A DNA stretch of 64,000 nucleotides from Christensenella timonensis (GCF_900087015.1 NZ_FLKP01000002.1:1860001-1924000); one strand, 5' to 3'. Positions 50,634 through 60,013 are shown, numbered from the stretch's first letter. Numbers and translations: made by a program. The notes: a model not told the origin generated them from the letters alone.

Positions 50634-53309
50634 TTACTTTCTTTTCTGCTGGTATTTCATTCTAACCAACAATCCCGCAAGGATCGCAGTCCCTGCAATC
50701 GCGATCCACACATAAGTCCACAGGTCAGCCGCGTCCCCTGTTTTCGGCGTGTCCGTTGCGGAGGTCGCCGACGACCCTGCAACGGCGTTCCACCTGGCAT
50801 ACAAGGTCATATTTCCATTTACGACGCCAGATGCAAAATCCCATTTCTGTGTTGCCGCTTCATCCGTGAACCATCCATCAAACGTATAGCCCTCACGCGT
50901 AGGATCTGCCGGCGCATTGATCGTGCTGCCAGCGGGAATATTCGTGATCGGCGCGACCGCACTGCCACCGCGCGAATCAAACGTTACCGTGTAAGTCACC
51001 ACCGGGGCAGGATTTTCCAGCCACCCCGCATACAGCGTCATATTGCCGTTGACTGCCGTTGTAAAATCCCACGGCTGCGTTGCCGCCGCATCCATGAACC
51101 ATCCGGTGAACGTATACCCTTCCCTTACCGGGTCGGACGGCCGCGCCACCGCATCACCGGCGGTCACCAGGGCAGGCCCTATTGCGCTGCCTCCCTGTGT
51201 GTCAAAGGTCACCACATACTCGATCGCGATCCCTACATAGTTGATATCAAAGTTGTTGTATGCGTAGGTAAAAGGCTGGGTCAGTTGCGTTGTAAATACC
51301 TTCGTCGCATACAGCGCCTTGTCCTCTTCTTTGATCAGGTAAGCGCGCGAAGCGCTGTTGCCTGCAAACACCGCGCCGGAATTGACCGTGATATTGGCAA
51401 GGGTTCCATAGATCCCGCCGCCGTCCACCAACGCTGTATTACCGGTGATAAAGCCCCGGTTGAAGTCAATATCCCCAAACGTGCTTATCCCGCCGCCGTT
51501 TGCCGCCGTATTGCCGCTGATCGTTCCATTGTTGATCTCTATCCAGTCGTCCGCGTAGATCCCGCCGCCGTTGCCATCCGCGGTATTGCCGCTGACCAGC
51601 CCGCTTTCTACCGTAATCCTGACTACAAACAGCCCGCCGCCGTCCACCAGCGCTGTGTTACCGGAGATCGTGCTCCCCATTACATAGGCGATCGGCCCAT
51701 AGAAGCCGCCGCCGTCCTGCCGCGCCGTATTATCGCTGATCGTGCCTCCCCGCAGGAATGCGTTCGGGGCCGCTGTATAGATCCCGCCGCCGTTCGCGCC
51801 GGCCGTGTTACCACTGACCGTGCCGTCTTGGAGGCTGAAATTACTTGCCGCATAAATCCCGCCGCCATGGCCGGACGTTGCGGTGTTCCCTGTCAGGGCT
51901 CCGCCCGATACGACGATACCGCCATACGCGTAGATGCCGCCGCCATTGTCTGCGGCCGTATTCCCGTTGATTTCCGTGCCCACATAATCCGTAGCACCGT
52001 TCACATAAAGTCCGCCGCCTGTTGTAGCCTTGTTGGCCGAAATCACACCGGCGTTCAACTGCGCCTCGCCGGATACGTCCGCACCGCCGCCGGTCGCCGC
52101 CGTATTGCCATGGATCGTGCCGCCGTTGATTTCAAAATCCTGTTCCGTATGGATGCCGCCGCCGTTATCGCCGGCTGTGTTGCCGCTGATCTCTCCATCT
52201 TCCAGCGTAGCACTGACCGCAAATAATCCGCCGCCTGTTTCTACCGCTTGATTGCCAGTTATCGTGCCTCCCAGGATATGAACAGTTGCTCCGTAAAATC
52301 CCGCGCCGTCGGTCGCCGTGTTGTTGCTGACCGTGCCGCCGCGCAAGAACGCGTTTGGCGCAGGCGTGTAGGTTCCGCCGCCTTTATCCGCATTGTTTGC
52401 GTTGATCGTCCCGCTTACCAGGGTGAAAGTGCCGGCCGAATAGATGCCGCCGCCATTGCCTGTCGCTGTATTCGAGCTGATGGCGCCGCCTGCTACATAA
52501 ACAGCCCCGTTTCCATAAGCGCCGCCGCCATTGCCCGCTGTTGCCTTATTCCCCGTCAGGGTCGAACCATTCAAAGTGATGCCGCCCGCCGCGTAGACGC
52601 CCCCGCCTTGCGCAGCCTGGCAATTTTTGAGCACCGCTCCATTCAGCGTAACCGCTCCCAGCGCGTTGATCCCGCCGCCGTCCGCGGGTGCGTTACCCAC
52701 AAGCTCCACACCCTCGAATGTCAGCGCAACGCCCGCCGCGGCGTCGATATGGCGGATGTTTCCCCCAACAGTTAATTGAACCGTACCTCCCGTTGAGCGG
52801 AACGTCAGGTTTTTATCTACCGTCAGGGGCGTTCCCGTAAGCTCGATATTGCCCGATATCTCTACCACTCCGCCGGGAGCGGCGTTTGCGATGTCGCTGC
52901 GCAGCGTTGCTTCGTCGCCTGCCGCCAAAGGAGCGGCCAAAAGCTCTTCCTCTGCCGGGAGTTCCTCCTGTGCCGGCATAACCATGCCGTTACTTTCGGC
53001 CGGGGGTTCCTGTGCCGGTTTCGCAGGCTGCCCGGGAACCTCTGCAGATGCGGAGGGTTCAGCTTCTTCCTTGCTCCCGCCTGCTTCACTTTCAGGAACA
53101 CCCGCTTCCGGCTTTTCATCGTCCTGCAGCGCATTTTCACCAGGTACTTCCGTTTCTATATCGTTCCCATCCGGTATTATCTCTGGATTTGAAAAAACAT
53201 CCGTCGCTAAAGCCTGGCTGTCGCTCTCATTTGTTGTATATATCTCCTGGGCAGAAGCGAAGCTGAATACTCCGACGACTAAAGCCACAGTGAGTAAAAT
53301 ACTGATCAT
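50634..53309 (-). CDS. Beta-helix surface protein with InlB-type repeats and sortase-like signal
   Basis: 891 residues. Signal peptide core ISILLTVALVVGVFSFASA, an acidic Pro/Glu-rich linker to about 125, then a right-handed parallel beta-helix (about 130-640) made of many repeats of the form GNTA-NGGGIY. Two InlB_B repeats (YTVTFDSRGGSA ... GYTFDGWF) follow, then TPKTGD at 854-858, a hydrophobic segment and KRK, a LPxTG-like anchor. It is probably wall-linked and may bind glycans or host surface. The given ATG has no basic n-region and a poor ribosome site; a better ATG 14 bp upstream is out of frame by one base within an A7 run. Confidence 0.85.
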   Translation of the reverse strand: MISILLTVALVVGVFSFASAQEIYTTNESDSQALATDVFSNPEIIPDGNDIETEVPGENALQDDEKPEAGVPESEAGGSKEEAEPSASAEVPGQPAKPAQEPPAESNGMVMPAQEELPAEEELLAAPLAAGDEATLRSDIANAAPGGVVEISGNIELTGTPLTVDKNLTFRSTGGTVQLTVGGNIRHIDAAAGVALTFEGVELVGNAPADGGGINALGAVTLNGAVLKNCQAAQGGGVYAAGGITLNGSTLTGNKATAGNGGGAYGNGAVYVAGGAISSNTATGNGGGIYSAGTFTLVSGTINANNADKGGGTYTPAPNAFLRGGTVSNNTATDGAGFYGATVHILGGTITGNQAVETGGGLFAVSATLEDGEISGNTAGDNGGGIHTEQDFEINGGTIHGNTAATGGGADVSGEAQLNAGVISANKATTGGGLYVNGATDYVGTEINGNTAADNGGGIYAYGGIVVSGGALTGNTATSGHGGGIYAASNFSLQDGTVSGNTAGANGGGIYTAAPNAFLRGGTISDNTARQDGGGFYGPIAYVMGSTISGNTALVDGGGLFVVRITVESGLVSGNTADGNGGGIYADDWIEINNGTISGNTAANGGGISTFGDIDFNRGFITGNTALVDGGGIYGTLANITVNSGAVFAGNSASRAYLIKEEDKALYATKVFTTQLTQPFTYAYNNFDINYVGIAIEYVVTFDTQGGSAIGPALVTAGDAVARPSDPVREGYTFTGWFMDAAATQPWDFTTAVNGNMTLYAGWLENPAPVVTYTVTFDSRGGSAVAPITNIPAGSTINAPADPTREGYTFDGWFTDEAATQKWDFASGVVNGNMTLYARWNAVAGSSATSATDTPKTGDAADLWTYVWIAIAGTAILAGLLVRMKYQQKRK

Positions 53310-53402
53310 TCTCTTTTTTTCATGACTTCTCCTTTATTTTTTGGCTTCTTTATTTTTAAATATTTTATTTGCTAATAAGCCTTATATACTTATAAACATT
53401 AT

Positions 53403-54818
53403 TTACTCTTTTTTGCGTCCTCTTTTTGTAAGTCTGTTGTTTTCCTTTTTGTTGCCGCAGGTTTTTCCCATATGGATCAGGGCGGCGATCAAGAGCGCGG
53501 CTAAAATGAGGCAGCCCCAGAATTTAGCGGTATCCATCGCTGCGATAAGAGATTGCGAATGCACTACGTTTTCCGTCAGCGTGAAGAACGCGCCCGTCGG
53601 CAGCTGGTAGGATTGGAATATGGCCAGGATCAGTGCGGCAATGACAAACTGGTATGTGATACTGCCGATGTCCTGCAGCGAATATTTGCTCACCAGCCGC
53701 CTTTCATACGGAATCGCCTCCGTTTCATAAAACTTCCTGTCCAGCCAGGAGCTCGTCCCGCTGAAGAAAAAGCTGACCAGGAAAACGCTGGCCGGAAAAA
53801 GGAAAGGGGTCATCATGAGCGTCAGGCTGGCGCACAGCCCCACAACCTGCACCACGATGGGCGGGGTGTTTTTGAACAACCGCTGTACCTTCCCGGAAAA
53901 TGCCATCGCTGCCCCCATCCCCAGTACGAAGGGGATATATACCTGCGCTGTCGCCGCATTGATCCCGTAAAGCGCGCCGATGTAAAACGACCCGAAGATG
54001 AACAGGAAGTTTCCGCACATCCCGTTTGCCAGCGATATGATATTGAGCCACAACGGCAGCTTCGCCCGTTTCCTTTTCAGGAAAACAATGAGGATCGCGA
54101 TCCAAAAAGCGACGGAAAAACAGATGGCGACCAGGTCGAGCCGCTTTGCGTCCATCGTCCTGCGCGCAATGCGCAAGGCTGCCAGCAAAGCAAAGAAGAT
54201 GATAAAGACCGCCGCACCTTTCAGCGAAACGGTGGTATCCCTGAGGTGTACAAACTTGAATTGGTATTCCGGGTCACGGGAAGTCGAATAAATCGCCATG
54301 GCAAACAGCACCAGGTACAGCAGCATCACAGCAAACGTCTGTATTTTGCCCGGCAGCGCCATCAGCGCCAGCAGGAATACCACCACAAATGCGAGCGGCA
54401 ACATCTTGCCCTTCTTCTTTTCCGCCGGGCCGCCCGCAGCTTTCTCTTCGCGCTTATGGAAATTCAGCGTCGTAAAGACCGGCTTAATAAAGGCGGTCGC
54501 AAGCCCCATCAGGATCGCGGAAAGGATGAAAAGCGGAAAATACAGCGTACCAAGCATGCCGAACAGCGCTCCTGCAAGCCCCAGCACGAATGAAAACATC
54601 AGTATGGAATAGCTTCCCGCACCGGTTTTGATGCTGTGCAGCAAAAATACTCCCGTCATACGCAGCGTATAAAATATCACCAACGGAAGTATGCTCTCCA
54701 GGTTTGTCCCGTCGACCAGCCGCAGGAACAACAAATAGGGAATGGCGATCAGGGAACTATTGAGCAGGAACGACGACGCTCCGGTTACCGTTTGGAAAAA
54801 AGACCGTATTTTTGCCAT
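53403..54818 (-). CDS. Multi-pass membrane protein, MFS-like
   Basis: 471 residues with about 12 hydrophobic segments, for example GAALFG-type and FVVVFLLALMALPG stretches, and a basic C-terminal tail NKKENNRLTKRGRKKE. The layout resembles major facilitator proteins, but no diagnostic motif is clear. The start MAKIRSFFQ has GGAAGG upstream. No neighbour suggests a substrate. It could be a transporter for the surface-protein locus or unrelated. Confidence 0.6.
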   Translation of the reverse strand: MAKIRSFFQTVTGASSFLLNSSLIAIPYLLFLRLVDGTNLESILPLVIFYTLRMTGVFLLHSIKTGAGSYSILMFSFVLGLAGALFGMLGTLYFPLFILSAILMGLATAFIKPVFTTLNFHKREEKAAGGPAEKKKGKMLPLAFVVVFLLALMALPGKIQTFAVMLLYLVLFAMAIYSTSRDPEYQFKFVHLRDTTVSLKGAAVFIIFFALLAALRIARRTMDAKRLDLVAICFSVAFWIAILIVFLKRKRAKLPLWLNIISLANGMCGNFLFIFGSFYIGALYGINAATAQVYIPFVLGMGAAMAFSGKVQRLFKNTPPIVVQVVGLCASLTLMMTPFLFPASVFLVSFFFSGTSSWLDRKFYETEAIPYERRLVSKYSLQDIGSITYQFVIAALILAIFQSYQLPTGAFFTLTENVVHSQSLIAAMDTAKFWGCLILAALLIAALIHMGKTCGNKKENNRLTKRGRKKE

Positions 54819-54969
54819 AACATTTTCCTTCCCGCTTGAATATGAGCCATTACTAAACACATCGGCATACTTTCTAACCTCCGGCGCAAATTATTTTCCA
54901 TGCGTTTTGTAACTAAAAAAAGCCCGCCGCCGATAACGATGCTTTCTTAGTTAGTTAAGGTATTCTAAA

Positions 54970-54985
54970 GGGCATATCGCGTGCA
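54970..54985 (+). promoter_or_regulatory. Possible sigma-54 promoter of cat1
   Basis: GGGCATATCGCGTGCA has GG and GC 10 bp apart and matches TGGCACG-N4-TTGCA at 8 of 12 positions, 74 bp before the ATG. A TATAAT at 55004-55009 with a poor -35 box is a competing sigma-A candidate. The rest of the 240-bp divergent region shows no gene. Confidence 0.3.
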
Positions 54986-55058
54986 AACTTTTTTCTTTCA
55001 GTGTATAATGTATATTTGTAAAAGTTACGGATACCTGTTTTAACAATGGAGGGGCAGT

Positions 55059-56525
55059 ATGAACGAGAGAATCAAGTGTGAAAAATATCTTAGCAAGGTA
55101 ATGAGCGCGCAGGACGCTGCCAAGCTCATCTATCCGGGTGCGACGATCGGCATGAGCGGCTTTACACCCGCCGGGCACGCCAAAGCCGTCCCGCTTGCGA
55201 TCGCAAAACGCGTCGAGGAAACGGGCGAAAAGCTTAACCTTACCGTCATGACGGGCGCTTCCGTAGGTGACGAGATCGACGGCGCGCTGGTACGGGCGGG
55301 CGCCATGAAACGCCGTACCCCCTACCAGACGAATTCAACGGTGCGCAACGCGATCAACGCGGGCGAGGTGGACTATTTCGACGTACATCTGAGCCAGATG
55401 GCCGTATGGGCAAAAAACGGCTTTTTCGGTGAGATCGATTTTGCCATCGTGGAGATCGTCGGCATTGACGAGGAAGGCCACCTGATCCCTTCGACGTCCA
55501 TCGGTATGGCCAACACCTATATCGATTGTGCAAAGCATGTTATTTTGGAAATCAACACTTCGCAGCCGGAGTCCTTGAAGGGCATCCATGACGTATATAC
55601 GGTGGAGCGCGTACCAAATTCCCAGCCGATCCCCATCGTCCATCCGGAAGACCGTATCGGTACGGAATATTATCCCTGCGATTTCGATAAGATCGCGGCG
55701 ATCGTGTTCACGGATATCCCCGACCACGGCCGCGCCGTGCCGCCTGTGGACGAAACATCCCAGAAGATCGCGGACAATATCATCGAGATCATCACCAAAG
55801 AAACGCAGGCCGGGCGGCTGAGCGTGCCGCTTCCCCCGCTGCAATCAGGCGTGGGCGGCGTGGCAAACGCGGTGCTCGCCGGGCTTAAAAAATCCGATTT
55901 CACCGACCTGAAGGTCTATTCGGAAGTGTTGCAGGACGCGGTTTTTGACCTGATCGACGCAGGCAAGATCGCCTTTGCCTCCGGTACTTCGCTCACAGTC
56001 TCTCCCGATTTTGAGGAACAGTACCACGCGAATTTTGAAAATTACCGCGGGAAGATCATGCTCCGCCCGCAGGAGATCAGCAACCATCCCGAAGTGATCC
56101 GCCGCCTTGGTATTATCGCTATGAACACGGCCATCGAGGTGGATATTTACGGCAACACAAATTCTTCGCACATCAACGGCACGCGTATCATGAACGGGAT
56201 CGGCGGCAGCGGCGACTTTGCCCAGAATGCCGGGCTTTCCATCTTCATGACGCCGTCCACCGCGAAAAACGGCGCGCTGTCGTGTATCGTTCCCTTCGTG
56301 ACGCACGTAGACCATACCGAGCACGATATACATTTCCTGGTGACGGAATACGGGTATGCCGACCTGCGGTGCCTAACGCCCCGCCAGCGTGCGCACGCGA
56401 TCATCGAAAACTGCGCCCATCCGGACTTCCGCCCCATGCTGCGCGAATATGTAAATCGCAGCTGCAAAGAGTGCGCGGCCCAGCAAACGCCGCACATTTT
56501 AAAAGACGTATTCAAGGATAAATAA
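55059..56525 (+). CDS. cat1: Succinyl-CoA:acetate/butyrate-type CoA transferase
   Basis: 488 residues of the acetyl-CoA hydrolase/transferase family. The catalytic Glu is in KVYSEVLQDAVFDL; GMSGFTPAGHAKAVP near the N-terminus and GGSGDFAQNAGLS and HDIHFLVTEYGYADLRC near the C-terminus are typical of Cat1 and AarC. It would move CoA between succinate and another acyl-CoA, making succinyl-CoA for SucD. It is on the opposite strand from the abf genes and ends at a shared terminator. GGAGGGG precedes the ATG. Confidence 0.88.
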   Translation: MNERIKCEKYLSKVMSAQDAAKLIYPGATIGMSGFTPAGHAKAVPLAIAKRVEETGEKLNLTVMTGASVGDEIDGALVRAGAMKRRTPYQTNSTVRNAINAGEVDYFDVHLSQMAVWAKNGFFGEIDFAIVEIVGIDEEGHLIPSTSIGMANTYIDCAKHVILEINTSQPESLKGIHDVYTVERVPNSQPIPIVHPEDRIGTEYYPCDFDKIAAIVFTDIPDHGRAVPPVDETSQKIADNIIEIITKETQAGRLSVPLPPLQSGVGGVANAVLAGLKKSDFTDLKVYSEVLQDAVFDLIDAGKIAFASGTSLTVSPDFEEQYHANFENYRGKIMLRPQEISNHPEVIRRLGIIAMNTAIEVDIYGNTNSSHINGTRIMNGIGGSGDFAQNAGLSIFMTPSTAKNGALSCIVPFVTHVDHTEHDIHFLVTEYGYADLRCLTPRQRAHAIIENCAHPDFRPMLREYVNRSCKECAAQQTPHILKDVFKDK

Positions 56526-56535
56526 GCAAAACAAA

Positions 56536-56564
56536 AACCGGCGCCCATGGGCGCCGGTTTTTTT
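56536..56564. terminator. Bidirectional terminator between cat1 and the abf operon
   Basis: AACCGGCGCCC / GGGCGCCGGTT, 11-bp stem with a 2-nt centre (in practice a 4- to 6-nt loop), flanked by A and T runs on both sides. Confidence 0.9.
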
Positions 56565-56569
56565 ATTCC

Positions 56570-57250
56570 CTATGCGAACAACCCCGGATTATACTGGTAA
56601 AGCGAGCATGGCCGCCCTCCCGTACTGTAATTCATTTTCTGGGTCAGTTCGTTGTTCTCGTGCAGGTATTGCAGGTATCTTTGTACCGTGATGCGTGAAA
56701 GCTTGACCGTCCCTACGATGTCCTCGCAGGAAAAACGCGCTTTGGGACTTGCGTTGAACACCGCGCGGATCATGTTGAGCGTTTTTCGCTGCAATCCCTT
56801 TGGCAGCGTAAGACCGCCGCAGCCCCCGTACAGGTAATTGTCCACGACCTTTTGTGAAAGCGGCCCGCTTTTGCCGCGCAGGGCCGCCCGGTGCAAAAAG
56901 CGTTCGACCGCCTGGTTGAAACGATCCGTATCCAGCGGATCGACCAAGCAATCAAGGACGCCGAGCCTAAGCACCGCCTTGAGCGTTTCACAATCGCCCC
57001 TCGCGATATAGGCGATCATTTCCGTACGCACGCCGCAAAGACGGATCTGGCGCATTAGGGAAAGGCCCGCCGCCGGATCCGTGCACGCGTCCACAACGAG
57101 CAGGTCTACCGGGTCGCTCAACAGCTCCCCGGCGTCCATTCCTTCATAAAGCGGCAGTATCCGTATCGCAAACCGGCCGTCGCCCACGTTTGCATCCGCA
57201 TAGCGCCCAAACCGGCCGAATTCACTTTTCAGCACCGTCATCCGATACAT
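56570..57250 (-). CDS. CitB-type response regulator with degenerate receiver
   Basis: 226 residues. The C-terminal part matches CitB/DcuR-type regulators: LPKGLQRKTLNMI, an HTH with TVKLSRITVQRYLQYLHE and GGRPCSLYQY. The receiver keeps an Asp in LLVVDACTDP but lacks the acidic pair at the N-terminus, and the conserved Lys-Pro is replaced by Asp-Pro (DCLVDPLD). It is thus probably a phosphorylation-independent regulator. Start MYRMTVLK with GGGAGAGGG upstream. It is the last gene of the abf operon, 17 bp after 4hbD, and may give feedback on the pathway. Confidence 0.8.
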   Translation of the reverse strand: MYRMTVLKSEFGRFGRYADANVGDGRFAIRILPLYEGMDAGELLSDPVDLLVVDACTDPAAGLSLMRQIRLCGVRTEMIAYIARGDCETLKAVLRLGVLDCLVDPLDTDRFNQAVERFLHRAALRGKSGPLSQKVVDNYLYGGCGGLTLPKGLQRKTLNMIRAVFNASPKARFSCEDIVGTVKLSRITVQRYLQYLHENNELTQKMNYSTGGRPCSLYQYNPGLFA

Positions 57251-57267
57251 ATCAAACCCTCTCCCAA

Positions 57268-58380
57268 TCAATAGAGCCTGCTGTAAATCTCGTATACCTT
57301 ATCCCTTGAAAGCTCGACATAGTTATTCGCCATCAGCCGCCCCTGCTTTTCCATGACGTTGTCCGTGAACGTATCGAGTTCTTCCTGCTTCACGCCATAT
57401 TCATGCAGCGGCTTGCACTGGATGATCTGGTTTAAGAGCTTCTCCATTTCGTCGTAAACCACATCTTCGCCGCAGCCGAGGATATCCGCGATAAATTTGT
57501 TTAATTTTTTGATCTTCCCGTTGGGATCGATCTCCATATATGCCTTGAATATGCCGATCAGCAAAGCGTAATTCGCTTCCCCGTGCGGGACATGGTAGGT
57601 ACCGCCCAGCGGATAGCTCATCGCGTGCACGGCAGCGCAGCCTGCGTTGCCAAAGGCGATGCCCGCATAGTTGCTGGCGATCAGGAAGTCTTTCAAGAGC
57701 GGAATGCGCGCCTCCTGTCCGTTTTTCGCGATCTCCTGGTATCCTTTGAGGATCATTTCGATCGCCTTGTAGCCAAACATCTCCGTGTACGGCGTCGCTT
57801 TGGGCGAAAGGCTGGACTCAAGCGCATGGATGAGCGCATCGATCGAACTTGTCGCAAAGAACTTGAAGGGCAGCCCCTTCAAAAGCTCCGGGATGAGCAC
57901 CGCGCTGTCCGCGTACATCTCGTCCACCGCAAGACCGAGTTTTGTGTGGCGGCTTTTGAGTTCGAGGATCGCGATGTTCGTGACCTCGCTGCCCGTACCG
58001 CATGTCGTCGGCACCAGGATCAATTCTTTATCCTTGGCGATTTCTACTTTCCTGTCGTAAAGGTCGAGGATCGGGCTCACGTTTTTCAGCGCGAATATCT
58101 TGGAGATATCGATGATCGTGCCGCCGCCGATCGCAATGATCCGCTTATAGTCGCCCTTCATATCGGCATACATCGCTTCCGCCATTTCGTCGGACGGTTC
58201 GCCCGCACCGTACTTTTCCTGGTACAGCACGTCGGCCTTTACGCCCAAATCCGTGAAATAGGGATTGTAGATATATTCGTTTGTGATGATAAGGTCTCCC
58301 TCACCGATCCCAAATTCCTCGCAGAATTCCTTGCAGGTATCAAACGAGAAAATTTCCGGTTTAATTGCCAGTTCTTTCAT
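57268..58380 (-). CDS. 4hbD: 4-hydroxybutyrate dehydrogenase (iron-containing alcohol dehydrogenase family)
   Basis: 370 residues of family III alcohol dehydrogenases. NAD motif IAIGGGTIIDISK, PTTCGTGSEVT, and metal ligands in SIDALIHALES, GCAAVHAMSYPLGG and HVPHGEAN. It reduces succinate semialdehyde to 4-hydroxybutyrate. The specific name rests on similarity to 4HbD and on its place 15 bp after abfT. Confidence 0.9.
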   Translation of the reverse strand: MKELAIKPEIFSFDTCKEFCEEFGIGEGDLIITNEYIYNPYFTDLGVKADVLYQEKYGAGEPSDEMAEAMYADMKGDYKRIIAIGGGTIIDISKIFALKNVSPILDLYDRKVEIAKDKELILVPTTCGTGSEVTNIAILELKSRHTKLGLAVDEMYADSAVLIPELLKGLPFKFFATSSIDALIHALESSLSPKATPYTEMFGYKAIEMILKGYQEIAKNGQEARIPLLKDFLIASNYAGIAFGNAGCAAVHAMSYPLGGTYHVPHGEANYALLIGIFKAYMEIDPNGKIKKLNKFIADILGCGEDVVYDEMEKLLNQIIQCKPLHEYGVKQEELDTFTDNVMEKQGRLMANNYVELSRDKVYEIYSRLY

Positions 58381-58395
58381 AATTTTTTCCCTTCC

Positions 58396-59706
58396 TTAGT
58401 CCTGGTCCTCATATTTACAGCAAAACTTCTTCTCGAAAAACTCGATGAGCTGTGGACGGAAATCCGGATGCGCGATCCGAATAAGGCGCACTGCGCGCTC
58501 ACGCAGCGTGATGCCCCGCAGGTCGGCAACGCCGTATTCCGTGACGACAAACTGTACGTCATAGCGCGAAGTGGTCACTGCCGCGCCTTCATCGATGATG
58601 CTGACAATCTTGGAAACCTTGCCCTTGGCCGCCGTCGAAGGCATTGCCATGATGCTCCTGCCGTTTTTGCTCATCGCTGCGCCGCGTACAAAATCCACCT
58701 GCCCGCCGACACCGCTGATCTGCTTATGCCCAACGGAGGTCGAGACCACCTGCCCCATCAAATCTACCTGCACGCAGGAATTGATGGATACCATGTTATC
58801 GTTCTGCGCGATCACCAGCGGGTCGTTGACATAATCCACCGGGTAGATACCTACCGCCGGGTTGTCGTTAAGGTAATCGTAAAGCCTGCGCGTGCCCATG
58901 GCAAAAGTCAGGATGCTCTTGCCGGTATGCAGCGTTTTCTTCTTGTTTGTGATAACGCCCGCTTCCACCAGCTCCACCACGCCGTCCGAGATCATCTCGC
59001 TGTGGATACCGAGATCCTTTTTGTCCTTCAGGAACAAAAGCACTGCGTCCGGGATCGCGCCGATTCCCAGCTGCAGGCAGTCTCCGTCGTTGATGAGCGA
59101 CGCGCAATTCCGGCCGATCTCGCGTTCCACATCCGTGATCTTCGGGTTGGGCAGCTCAAGTACCGGTTCGTCAAACTCCACGAAATCAGAAATTTCGGAA
59201 ACGTGCACGAAGGAATCCCCGTGGATACGCGGCATGTACTTATTGACCTGCGCGATCACGACCGGCGCCTGCTTGACCGCTTCCATCGTATAGTCCACGG
59301 AAATACCCAGGCTCACATAACCGTGCCTATCCGGCGGCGTCACCGTCACCAGCGCCACGTCGGGCTTACAGCCCCCGCGAAGAAGCTCCGGTTCCTTTGA
59401 AAAATAAACGGGCGTGATGTCCGCGCGCCCTTCCGCGCAGGCCGCACGCGTCGTCCCGCCAAGGAAAAAGGCGTTGTGACGAAAATGCTTTTCCATGCCC
59501 GGCGCGCAATAAGCGGATTTGCCCATCGAAACCATGTGGATGATCTCCACATTTTCATAAGCATCCGCATTCGCTACCATCGCGTCCGTCACATGCACCG
59601 GCTCACCCGTCGCATGCGCGATCACGACGCGGTCGCCGGATTTGATCTTTTTCACCGCCTGCTCCGCGCTCGTAACTCTCGACTGATATATTTCCTTCCA
59701 ATCCAT
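58396..59706 (-). CDS. abfT: 4-hydroxybutyrate CoA-transferase
   Basis: 436 residues. The CoA-transferase catalytic Glu is in LGIHSEMISDG; the oxyanion/CoA loop is GIGAIPDAVL; GVGGQVDFVRGAAMS and YGVADLRGITLRER are typical. It makes 4-hydroxybutyryl-CoA with acetyl-CoA or butyryl-CoA as donor. It stands between the CGGC protein gene and 4hbD. Confidence 0.93.
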   Translation of the reverse strand: MDWKEIYQSRVTSAEQAVKKIKSGDRVVIAHATGEPVHVTDAMVANADAYENVEIIHMVSMGKSAYCAPGMEKHFRHNAFFLGGTTRAACAEGRADITPVYFSKEPELLRGGCKPDVALVTVTPPDRHGYVSLGISVDYTMEAVKQAPVVIAQVNKYMPRIHGDSFVHVSEISDFVEFDEPVLELPNPKITDVEREIGRNCASLINDGDCLQLGIGAIPDAVLLFLKDKKDLGIHSEMISDGVVELVEAGVITNKKKTLHTGKSILTFAMGTRRLYDYLNDNPAVGIYPVDYVNDPLVIAQNDNMVSINSCVQVDLMGQVVSTSVGHKQISGVGGQVDFVRGAAMSKNGRSIMAMPSTAAKGKVSKIVSIIDEGAAVTTSRYDVQFVVTEYGVADLRGITLRERAVRLIRIAHPDFRPQLIEFFEKKFCCKYEDQD

Positions 59707-59728
59707 CGGCTGTATCTCCCCTCATCGT

Positions 59729-60013
59729 TCAATCAGTTTTTTGGTTTATTTCCTTATCAATCCGGTCAAGCTCCCCTTTCAGGGGGGCATAACCGCTTTC
59801 TTCCGTCAGGATCATTTTGCCGTAGCGGCCTTCGATCGTATCGTGCAGGGCGCATGCGCTCGTGCATCCGCAGATAATGACCGCAAAATCAATCTCTCCC
59901 GTTCCGGCCGTAACGATACGGCTTTCCGGGAAATCCCTCTTTAAATTCCGCGCGATTTCCGTACGTTCGTAACGCTGGTTGCAGCCTCCGCAATATTTGA
60001 TCCCTATCGTCAT
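59729..60013 (-). CDS. Small CGGC-motif protein of unknown function in the abf operon
   Basis: 94 residues. The N-terminal IKYCGGCNQRYERTEIA has Cys8 and Cys11, and CGCTSACALH adds three more cysteines. The pattern suits a thioredoxin-like or metal/Fe-S-binding fold, but I do not recognise a named function. The ATG overlaps the nifU-like stop (ATGA), and the gene lies between nifU-like and abfT, so a role in cluster supply or redox protection of AbfD is a fair inference. Confidence 0.75.
   Translation of the reverse strand: MTIGIKYCGGCNQRYERTEIARNLKRDFPESRIVTAGTGEIDFAVIICGCTSACALHDTIEGRYGKMILTEESGYAPLKGELDRIDKEINQKTD

Noticed and set aside
51300-52800. Regular DNA repeats that could suggest a CRISPR array or VNTR
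   Set aside because: The repeats are codons of beta-helix turns (GNTA-NGGGIY) in an open frame; spacing and sequence vary and no cas genes are present.
57583-59400. 605-codon plus-strand open frame opposite 4hbD and abfT
   Set aside because: It is the antisense shadow of two well-supported genes, has no ribosome site and shows His/Arg-rich composition typical of reverse-strand reading in GC-rich DNA.
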